Part shown: piece by piece, positions 1 to 5,184 of the stretch
Layout: every line of letters starts with the position of its first letter
Position numbering within the stretch: the stretch's first letter is position 1
Origin: Microcaldota archaeon
GTDB taxonomy: Archaea > Micrarchaeota > Micrarchaeia > Anstonellales > Anstonellaceae
Direction of reading: 5' to 3'
DNA length: 5,333 nucleotides
NCBI GenBank assembly: GCA_023248665.1
Contig: JAHFEC010000084.1
Coordinates: 1-5,333, forward strand
Notes under the pieces: model-generated
Database searches by the model: none
What the model was told of the DNA's origin: nothing
What the model saw: only the letters and a program-made list of their open reading frames with translations
Made by a program: the position numbers and the translations under genes

Positions 1-361
1 CCCCGTCTTTCAACTTGTATTTCTCGCGCATGCCCTCCTCGGCGACGAATTCGAGCACCGTGGGCGGATGGTGGTTGAGCAGCGGGAATATCAGCACGCC
101 TGCGGAGTCAAGCACCCGCGCGCGCATGAGCCTGATCGGGTAGAATTCCCGCCCGTTGATTGCGAAGCCCGGCACGTGAAGCCGGCTTCCGTCCTTGAGC
201 GCGTGCACCCGCAGGGCGTCGGTTTGGGAAACCTCGATGTTCAGGGTGCCCAGAAACGGCGCATATCCCAGCCGGTCGGCAAACCCTTTCTGGTATGGCT
301 CAAGAGACAGGAAGAACCTCCCCTGTCCGAGACCTTGGACGACCCGGCCTTCGATGCGCAT
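1..361 (-). CDS. ribK: CTP-dependent riboflavin kinase, archaeal (DUF120) type, C-terminus cut by window edge
   Basis: Phosphorylates riboflavin to FMN with CTP as phosphate donor, in the cytoplasm; FMN is then converted to FAD. I translated the minus strand by hand: 120 residues are visible from an ATG at 361 and the frame runs off the left edge. The N-terminus MRIEGRVVQGLGQGRFFLSL has the family's glycine-rich segment (GLGQGRFF, residues 10-17). GTLN follows at residues 38-41; the Thr and Asn of this motif bind the metal and nucleotide in the characterised Methanocaldococcus enzyme. The visible end, REKYKLKDG, matches the typical C-terminal segment, so only about 10 residues seem to be missing. 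This is the stand-alone form without an N-terminal winged helix. The frame stays open upstream to an ATG at 439, but homology begins at 361 and a TATA-like box lies between the two, so I prefer 361. The family assignment is secure. Confidence 0.9.
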   Translation of the reverse strand, partial: MRIEGRVVQGLGQGRFFLSLEPYQKGFADRLGYAPFLGTLNIEVSQTDALRVHALKDGSRLHVPGFAINGREFYPIRLMRARVLDSAGVLIFPLLNHHPPTVLEFVAEEGMREKYKLKDG

Positions 362-392
362 GGCAAACCCAAGGGATATAAACTCGGAAAGG

Positions 393-402
393 CTATAAAA
401 TA
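393..402 (-). promoter_or_regulatory. TATA-box candidate for riboflavin kinase
   Basis: Read on the minus strand this is TATTTTATAG, an archaeal TATA-like box centred about 36 bases upstream of the ATG at 361. With the usual spacing of about 27 bases, transcription would begin near 369, giving a very short leader. A second AT-rich stretch, GTTTATATC at 375-383, would place the start inside the gene and fits less well. The 129-base gap after the MarC gene together with this box suggests the kinase has its own promoter. I see no clear terminator or RNA gene in the gap. Position and motif only; untested. Confidence 0.45.
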
Positions 403-490
403 CCGGCCGATGAAGATATGAACAACCGCTGATCCTCATGATGTAGCCAATACAGCGTCTGAGGCCTTGAAACTTATTTTAGGATTTTTT

Positions 491-1093
491 TCAGATGCCG
501 AGTATTCCCTGCCGGATGAACGCCACGCCCCATGCCAGCGTCACGAGGCCCATCAATGTGGAGAGGATGACGACGGAGCTCTTGCCGAAGAAGCGCGAGA
601 GGTAGGTGGCGAAGAAGAGGGCGAGGAACACGACGAACAGGGCGGCCCCGGCCGAGAAACCGGTCAGGAGCATGCCGTGCTGCGAAACGGACAGGATGGT
701 GGTCATGATGGCCGCCGGGCCGGTGATGAGGGGGGTGGCGATGATGGTGGATATGGCCGCCACGCTGTTCTCCTTTTTGGCCGCGCCCATGTCCAGGCCC
801 ATCACGGTGCGTACGCCCAAAAGGGCGAGCACGATGCCGCCCGCGATCTTGAAATCGGCCAGCTTGATGGAAAACATGTCCAGCATCGCGGTGCCGGAGA
901 AAAGCACGATGGCCAGCAGCACGCCGGCCAGCAAGGTGGCCAGGATGGCGATGGAGCGGCGCTTGTCGTCGGCGAGCTTTCGGGTAAGCGAGAGAAAACT
1001 GGCGAAGCTCATGAAGGGGTCGAGGATGACCACGTAAAGGAAGAAGAGCTGGACGAATTCGCCGATCATCGAAGACACCGCATAGGCTACCAT
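491..1093 (-). CDS. MarC family integral membrane protein
   Basis: A 200-residue polytopic membrane protein of the MarC family (UPF0056), in the cytoplasmic membrane. The physiological role of the family is unresolved: it was named for a supposed link to multiple antibiotic resistance that was later disputed. Six hydrophobic segments are visible at roughly residues 9-30, 45-67, 74-97, 112-136, 143-165 and 172-195, the normal number and length for the family. Family-typical stretches are VVILDPFMSF (residues 21-30, around the DPF core), FKIAGGIVLALLGVRTV (81-97) and PLITGPAAIMTTI (121-133). The ATG at 1093 is the first available start; an internal ATG at residue 9 (1069) would still keep all helices. 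The gene follows hypothetical gene B by 36 bases on the same strand, so it may be the third gene of that unit, although a TATA-like box at B's stop codon could drive it separately. No clear Shine-Dalgarno sequence precedes it. Confidence 0.9.
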   Translation of the reverse strand: MVAYAVSSMIGEFVQLFFLYVVILDPFMSFASFLSLTRKLADDKRRSIAILATLLAGVLLAIVLFSGTAMLDMFSIKLADFKIAGGIVLALLGVRTVMGLDMGAAKKENSVAAISTIIATPLITGPAAIMTTILSVSQHGMLLTGFSAGAALFVVFLALFFATYLSRFFGKSSVVILSTLMGLVTLAWGVAFIRQGILGI

Positions 1094-1129
1094 CGCATGG
1101 TTTTTATGGGTTGCGGGGGCGCAAAGGGC

Positions 1130-1137
1130 TCATAAAA
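1130..1137 (-). promoter_or_regulatory. TATA-box candidate for the MarC gene, overlapping the stop codon of gene B
   Basis: On the minus strand this reads TTTTATGA and is formed by the last codons and stop of gene B. It is centred about 41 bases upstream of the MarC ATG at 1093, which would give a leader of roughly 14 bases. No ribosome binding site is evident in the 36-base gap. The box could equally be a chance product of Leu-Leu-stop codons, with MarC read through from the A-B transcript. Confidence 0.3.
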
Positions 1138-2254
1138 GGTATCCGGTCGCGTCCTCGGCCATGCCCGTGCCCGGCCCGAAATCGGCCAGCGTGTGCGTGC
1201 GGCCGCTCTTTTTGTCCGTGAACAGAAAGTCCTTGGCCTCGACGAGGAATTCGTCGTATTCGAAGAGGGTCTTGGATTTGAGCTTGAAGGGCTGCATCAG
1301 GTAGGAATGAAGAAGCAGGTAAAAATCCGGGCCGTGCAGGAGCCAGCGGCGCTCCTTTCCCGCAAGCCACGTGTCCAGCCGCAGGCCGGAAAATCTCGTG
1401 CGGACTCCGCCCGTTTCAAGGAAGGCGGAGGAGAGCATGGAAAAATGCTTCCGGTCCTGACGGCCCAGGTCCCCGAGCGGCTTGGCGACGAAGAAATCGA
1501 ACACCGCACCGTTCGCGAAATACACGCGCACCCAGTTCCAAGGAGCGAGCGGCAGGATGGCGACCACTTTCTGCAGGTAGGCGTCGCCCGATAGTTTCCG
1601 GCGGCCCATCCGCCCCTCGAATTTGAAATAATAATTGACCATGACCGCGCCGAAGCCCGTAAAGAATGGCGCGCGCAGCATCTCGATGAATTCGTGCGGC
1701 TTTCCGGTTGAGGGCTTGCGGATTCTGGCCGAGAACAGGGCCCGGCCGTCTTTGGTGATCTCGGCCGAGAAATGCGGGTATTTTCCGCAGACCGAGATGA
1801 GATGGCGTCCGCTTCTGGCGCGCAGGCAGTTGCCGCCGGCTTCGGCGCCGAGGGAGACGTCGGAGAGCCCGTCGATGGCGACGCGCTTTTGGCCGCGCGC
1901 GTCCGAGAGCCAGCACACGCTCGCGCAACGCTTGGAAGCCGGCCCGCCGTCGCCCCGGCGCACCTCGACATTGTTCACGTCCACTTCGGAGCGGGCGCGC
2001 CCGAAAGTCATCACCACCTGCTCGCGCCGGCCGGCGGAGCAGAAATGCAGAAACCAGTATTCCTTGCCCATGTACGGCAGGTCCTCGAAGGAGAAGAAGA
2101 AATCGTCCGGGTGCGGTTCGGAGCGCTTCCCGAGCGCGCGGCGCATCTTGAGCATGCGTTGCTGCATCCGGCGCGCGCCGGCCAGCCAATCCTTGTTCCG
2201 GAGCCAGCCCAGATCCAGCTTCGGCATGCCGGGAAGGCTGAACAGGCTTCTCAT
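1130..2254 (-). CDS. Hypothetical protein B, possible lipocalin/CrtC-AttH-like domain, paralogue of the adjacent protein A
   Basis: A protein of 374 residues that I do not recognise by name. I chose the ATG at 2254 because it overlaps the upstream gene's stop as ATGA, the usual sign of translational coupling; in-frame ATGs at 2269 and 2290 are alternatives. Residues 20-45 are basic and Met-rich (RRMQQRMLKMRRALGKR), probably a helix. The remainder looks all-beta with many aromatic residues and no membrane segment or signal peptide. Segments shared in order with protein A are: an acidic-aromatic start (SFEDL at 55-59, then EYWFLHF at 65-71), DAYLQKV followed by PWNWVRVYFANGA (224-250), and a C-terminal FEYDEFLVEAKDF (331-343). 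The G-x-A-Y-(F/L)-Q block followed by W-x-W and x-G resembles the core strand pattern of the CrtC/AttH lipocalin-like superfamily; this is my inference. If correct, the protein would bind or modify a hydrophobic ligand. The reading frame is intact. Confidence 0.8.
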   Translation of the reverse strand: MRSLFSLPGMPKLDLGWLRNKDWLAGARRMQQRMLKMRRALGKRSEPHPDDFFFSFEDLPYMGKEYWFLHFCSAGRREQVVMTFGRARSEVDVNNVEVRRGDGGPASKRCASVCWLSDARGQKRVAIDGLSDVSLGAEAGGNCLRARSGRHLISVCGKYPHFSAEITKDGRALFSARIRKPSTGKPHEFIEMLRAPFFTGFGAVMVNYYFKFEGRMGRRKLSGDAYLQKVVAILPLAPWNWVRVYFANGAVFDFFVAKPLGDLGRQDRKHFSMLSSAFLETGGVRTRFSGLRLDTWLAGKERRWLLHGPDFYLLLHSYLMQPFKLKSKTLFEYDEFLVEAKDFLFTDKKSGRTHTLADFGPGTGMAEDATGYLL

Positions 2255-3627
2255 ATGAGGAACCCCCATGAGTTCTCCATATTGCCCCAACCCATTTTAA
2301 GCCTGATGGCCGGCCCGGCGTCCGGCGTGATCTCCAGCTTCTCGAGCACGGCCGGATATTCGTTGTATTTGAAAGCGGAGCGCACGGGCAGTACGCCGAT
2401 GTTTTTCTCGAACGACCAGCAGGCGTGGGCATGCGCGCGCGCCCGGGCGGAGAACCGAAAGCCCGGCCCGCCGCCGCTAAGATGATGGATGTAGAGCGGG
2501 CCCGAAGAGCGCGGAGCGCCGCAAGAGGGGGTGGAAGCCCGGGGTTTTCCGCCTTCTTTTGCTTCTTTTACCTGCTCGATTTTGACTTCAAGCTCGTGCC
2601 CCTCGAACACCTGCCGGCTCGGCGCGTGGTAGATCAGGATGTCGCGGCTGGGTGTGAGGGCCGGGCCGCCGAGCGGCAGGCCAGCCATGCCAAGATTGTC
2701 CTTGAGCGTGGCCGCGCCGACGTAAGTCTGCATGTAGGTGGCCATCGAACCGTCCGGGAAATGGTACAGCCCCCAATACCATTGCGGCGGCGGGGCGGCC
2801 ATGAGGATTTTCTGGAAATAGGCGGTGCCGTGGATTTTCTTCTTGTTGATCCGACCGGCCGCTTTCGCCAGACCGCCCGATTCCCCCGAGCCGGTTGTTT
2901 TTTCTTGGCGGCCCGCCATCTCTTTTCCTTGGCTGCCCTCTTGCATTTTTCCGGCGAATTCAAAGCCCGACAAATCCATGCGCTCAAGGCGCGTGCCTTC
3001 GACCAGCGCCAGGCCGGCCGGGAAAATGGTCTTGTTGTGCGTGGGCCCGAGCGCAGGATGCGTGTCGGACTGCCGGGCATGGAATTCGAATGAGATTTGA
3101 GGCGTGCGTATCGTGGTGATGAACTCCTCGCCCTCCTGCCGAAAAGACGTGGACGTGGAATCGCCGGCCCGGCGGGCGGAATGCGAGCCGAAGCTCAATC
3201 CGGGCGCGTCCAGCGAGCGGGCGCAAGGGTCCAGATGCATCTCTCCCGGCTCGAGGATGAAATCGTCGTGCATCTTCTTGCCGTCGAAATACCAGGCGGC
3301 GGTCGCGCCATCGAGAATATGCCTGGCACCGCTTCCCCCGCCGGCCGGGATGGAACGGACGGGTTCCGGGACTTGGATATCCAGCCGGTTGCATTGGATT
3401 CTCTTGTCGAGCTTGATGGACCAGAGGATCATGATCTGGCGGCATTTGCCGGTCCGGGCCGTCTGGTCGTCATGGATGAAAAACAGCCAGAACCACCAGA
3501 GCCACGCGCCGGGCCGCAGGTCCTCTGAAGCAGGCATTTGCCAGATGTCATTGAGGACTTTGGCCCGAGAACGCGCGGAGGGAGACGGTTCGACGGATCG
3601 GACTGGATTTGGCGATGGTTGAACCAA
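2251..3627 (-). CDS. Hypothetical protein A, possible lipocalin/CrtC-AttH-like domain
   Basis: An intact frame of 458 residues of unknown function. The first codon is TTG at 3627, preceded by GGTG five bases upstream (a weak Shine-Dalgarno match). The next in-frame start, ATG at 3537 (residue 31), would cut into a segment that seems shared with B, so TTG is preferred. Residues 1-22 are Pro/Ser/Arg-rich. Then come SEDLRPGAWLWWFWLFF (34-50), strongly aromatic and possibly the first barrel strand rather than a membrane helix, AWYFDGKKMHDDF (111-123), GTAYFQKI followed by QWYWGLYHFPDGS (267-294), and a C-terminal FKYNEYPAVLEKLEI (419-433). The G-x-A-Y-F plus W-x-W-G...DG pattern recalls the CrtC (carotenoid 1,2-hydratase)/AttH lipocalin-like superfamily. 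This is inference: no catalytic residue is assigned. Two low-complexity Gly/Lys/Glu/Ser-rich inserts (about 227-262 and 352-376) lengthen it relative to B. It is the first gene of the A-B unit, divergent from the geranylgeranyl reductase. Confidence 0.78.
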   Translation of the reverse strand: MVQPSPNPVRSVEPSPSARSRAKVLNDIWQMPASEDLRPGAWLWWFWLFFIHDDQTARTGKCRQIMILWSIKLDKRIQCNRLDIQVPEPVRSIPAGGGSGARHILDGATAAWYFDGKKMHDDFILEPGEMHLDPCARSLDAPGLSFGSHSARRAGDSTSTSFRQEGEEFITTIRTPQISFEFHARQSDTHPALGPTHNKTIFPAGLALVEGTRLERMDLSGFEFAGKMQEGSQGKEMAGRQEKTTGSGESGGLAKAAGRINKKKIHGTAYFQKILMAAPPPQWYWGLYHFPDGSMATYMQTYVGAATLKDNLGMAGLPLGGPALTPSRDILIYHAPSRQVFEGHELEVKIEQVKEAKEGGKPRASTPSCGAPRSSGPLYIHHLSGGGPGFRFSARARAHAHACWSFEKNIGVLPVRSAFKYNEYPAVLEKLEITPDAGPAIRLKMGWGNMENSWGFLI

Positions 3628-3656
3628 GCAGACACCGCAAATGAGTGGGTAGCGCC

Positions 3657-3666
3657 GGTTTTTATG
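3657..3666 (+). promoter_or_regulatory. TATA-box candidate for the geranylgeranyl reductase
   Basis: GGTTTTTATG contains a TATA-like TTTTTATG centred near 3662. The usual 25-28 base spacing puts the transcription start at about 3688-3690. The message would then be leaderless at the GTG at 3691, or carry a leader of about 10 bases before the ATG at 3700. No Shine-Dalgarno sequence is present before either start, in keeping with leaderless or short-leader archaeal transcription. Confidence 0.45.
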
Positions 3667-3680
3667 CTTTGGCGTGCATA

Positions 3681-3688
3681 CTAAAAAA
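3681..3688 (-). promoter_or_regulatory. Weak TATA-like candidate for the A-B unit
   Basis: The minus strand reads TTTTTTAG here. With about 27 bases to the start point, transcription would begin near 3658, leaving a leader of about 30 bases before the TTG at 3627 that includes the GGTG ribosome-binding-like sequence. The match to an archaeal TATA box is poor, and the call rests mainly on position. Confidence 0.25.
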
Positions 3689-3698
3689 CAGTGTTTTT
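3684..3698. promoter_or_regulatory. 15-base palindrome in the divergent promoter region, possible operator
   Basis: AAAAACA-G-TGTTTTT is a perfect inverted repeat with 7-base arms around one central base. It sits at the predicted transcription start and first codons of the geranylgeranyl reductase and overlaps the weak TATA candidate of the A-B unit on the other strand. A dimeric regulator bound here could control both directions. It could also be a chance product of A- and T-runs in an otherwise GC-rich region. It is too short and AT-rich to act as a terminator. Confidence 0.3.
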
Positions 3699-5124
3699 GA
3701 TGGATTATACGACGCCAGACAAACCCCTAGCAGACAATCCGGCCGAGATGGATTTTTGTTTATACGACGCGATCGTGGTCGGCTCCGGGCCGGCCGGGAG
3801 CGCGTGCGCCATCTTCCTCGCGCGCGCCGGGAGAAAGGTCCTGCTCTTGGACAAGGCCGAATATCCGCGCGAGAAGGTGTGCGGGGACGCCATCTCCGGC
3901 AAATCCATCCACGTGCTGCGCGAACTGGGAATTCTGCCGAAGCTCGAAGCGCAGGCGCACGGCGTGATCAACGGCTTGATGATGGTCTCACCGGACGGGA
4001 AAGAGGTGGTGGTGCCCTTCCCGAAAGCAACCGGGATGGGATGCGCGGGTTATTGCCTCAGAAGGAAGCAGACCGACGAGGCATTGAACGAGGCCGCCAA
4101 AGCGGAGAAGAACATCACGTTCGTCGGGCCGTTCAGCGTGCAAACGCTCTTGCGGGACGGCAAAAACGCCGTGATCGGAGTAAAGGGAGACGGGAAACCG
4201 GCCGGGATGGATGATCGTGGGAATGCTCAGAATGCGTCTTCTGGTGAATACCGGGCCCGCGTCGTTGTCGGCGCGGACGGTTCCGGCTCCGTCGTCTCCC
4301 GCTCGCTGGGGCTGGCCGGCGTGCCGCCCGAGCACGCGTTCATGGCCATCCGCGGCTACTGGCGCGGGGTGGGGGGCTTAAGCGAGAATATCGAGCTGTT
4401 CTTCATCGACGAGGTGCTGCCCGGCTACCTGTGGGTGTTCCCCATGGGAGACGGCACGGCCAACGTCGGATTGGGCATCCTCAATTCGGACATCAAGAAA
4501 AGGAACGAGCACCCCAACAAGATTCTGCTCAATGCGCTTGCCAAACACCCGATACTCTCCAAACGGTTTGCCAACGCCAAGCTGGAGGGGAATATCGGTG
4601 CGTGGACCATCCCGAACGGCTCTTACAAAAAACAGAACAGCGGCGATGGATGGGTCCTTTGCGGGGACGCGGCGAGCCTCGTGGATCCGTTTTCCGGGGA
4701 GGGCGTGGGCAACGCGCTCGCTTCGGGCAAATTGGCGGCGCAGGCCATCGACGAGGCGCTGGAGAAGCAGATGGAGGAGAAGCTCAACGGCTCGGGCGCA
4801 GGCTCGCCGGATGAGCCGGATACGGCCCCGCCGCAAGGGGGGGATGGGGATTCATCGCAGTCTTTAGATGCCGACACGTGGGCGCTGGACGCCTCCTCGC
4901 TCAAGCCCTATTCCGAGAGAATCGAAAAGGAATTGCGCCCCGAATTGGAGATGTCCTACAAATTGCAGCGCGCCTCGCGCTTGAGATTTCTGCTTAACCT
5001 GTTCATCGGCAAGGCGGCCTCAAAACCGGAATTTCGGCAGATGCTGGTTGACATGCTGGCCAATGACAAGGAGAAGGAGCGGGTGGCGGACCCGCTGTTC
5101 TATTTGAAATTATTGTTGCCGTGA
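3691..5124 (+). CDS. Geranylgeranyl reductase family FAD-dependent oxidoreductase
   Basis: A flavoprotein expected to saturate double bonds of geranylgeranyl chains in archaeal ether lipids or their precursors, at the membrane surface. Numbering is from the GTG at 3691 (477 residues); the ATG at 3700 (474 residues) is equally plausible. Visible motifs are the FAD-binding Rossmann start YDAIVVGSGPAGSACAIFLA (25-44), EKVCGDAISGK (61-71) with the family's conserved Cys-Gly region, YCLRRKQTDEAL (121-132), the second FAD motif VVVGADGSGS (191-200), the reductase signature PGYLWVFP (244-251, YxWxFP) and the third FAD motif VLCGDAASLVDPFSGEGVG (322-340). A helical C-terminus ends in DPLFYLKLLLP. It is longer than usual because of low-complexity stretches at about 167-186 and 366-403. 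It stands alone on its strand, divergent from the A-B unit. The family is secure; the exact substrate (phospholipid, geranylgeranyl diphosphate or another polyprenyl chain) cannot be told. Confidence 0.93.
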   Translation: MFLMDYTTPDKPLADNPAEMDFCLYDAIVVGSGPAGSACAIFLARAGRKVLLLDKAEYPREKVCGDAISGKSIHVLRELGILPKLEAQAHGVINGLMMVSPDGKEVVVPFPKATGMGCAGYCLRRKQTDEALNEAAKAEKNITFVGPFSVQTLLRDGKNAVIGVKGDGKPAGMDDRGNAQNASSGEYRARVVVGADGSGSVVSRSLGLAGVPPEHAFMAIRGYWRGVGGLSENIELFFIDEVLPGYLWVFPMGDGTANVGLGILNSDIKKRNEHPNKILLNALAKHPILSKRFANAKLEGNIGAWTIPNGSYKKQNSGDGWVLCGDAASLVDPFSGEGVGNALASGKLAAQAIDEALEKQMEEKLNGSGAGSPDEPDTAPPQGGDGDSSQSLDADTWALDASSLKPYSERIEKELRPELEMSYKLQRASRLRFLLNLFIGKAASKPEFRQMLVDMLANDKEKERVADPLFYLKLLLP

Positions 5125-5184
5125 TAAACAGGCAGACAGAGGAATTCGCCCGGATGGACAGACCGACGCCCCCGCCGATCCGGC
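5125..5184. other. Short convergent intergenic region
   Basis: Sixty bases lie between the reductase stop and the cupin stop on the opposite strand. There is no T-rich tract of the kind that ends archaeal transcripts. The only structure seen is a weak hairpin, GCCG-ATC-CGGC at 5174-5184, and a short direct repeat GACAGA at 5135 and 5157. No gene or confident terminator is visible. Confidence 0.4.

Noticed and set aside
68..421. Plus-strand open frame of 117 codons at the left edge
   Set aside because: It is antisense to the riboflavin kinase, whose motifs are unambiguous on the minus strand; no recognisable protein features.
467..1135. Long plus-strand open frame opposite the MarC gene
   Set aside because: Its translation is a His/Gly/Glu/Asp-rich low-complexity product typical of reading the complement of a membrane-protein gene, and the minus strand has clear family motifs.
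1416..2432. Second long minus-strand frame over gene B and the end of A
   Set aside because: The translation is Arg/Ala/Pro-rich, a typical frame shadow in GC-rich DNA; the chosen frame shows aromatic beta-strand patterns and ATGA coupling.
1772..2485. Plus-strand open frame of 237 codons across the A/B junction
   Set aside because: Spans two genes on the opposite strand, has an Ala/Arg/His-rich composition from GC-rich antisense reading, and no motif or start signal.
2425..3093. Plus-strand open frame of 222 codons opposite protein A
   Set aside because: Antisense shadow without family motifs or promoter; protein A on the minus strand explains the open frame.
3578..3594. Protein A as a membrane protein because of its WLWWFWLFF run (3478-3504), with the basic, Ser/Pro-rich N-terminus (about 3561-3627) as a signal peptide
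   Set aside because: The hydrophobic run is only about 10 residues and is followed at once by HDD; it fits an aromatic beta-strand better than a membrane helix, and the N-terminal tail has no hydrophobic core or cleavage site.
4362..4379. G-rich stretch as a G-quadruplex
   Set aside because: Only two adjacent G-runs are present, not the four needed for an intramolecular quadruplex, and it is explained by Arg-Gly-Val-Gly-Gly codons.
5174..5184. Hairpin as a transcription terminator for the converging genes
   Set aside because: The stem is only four base pairs and no T-rich tract follows on either strand.
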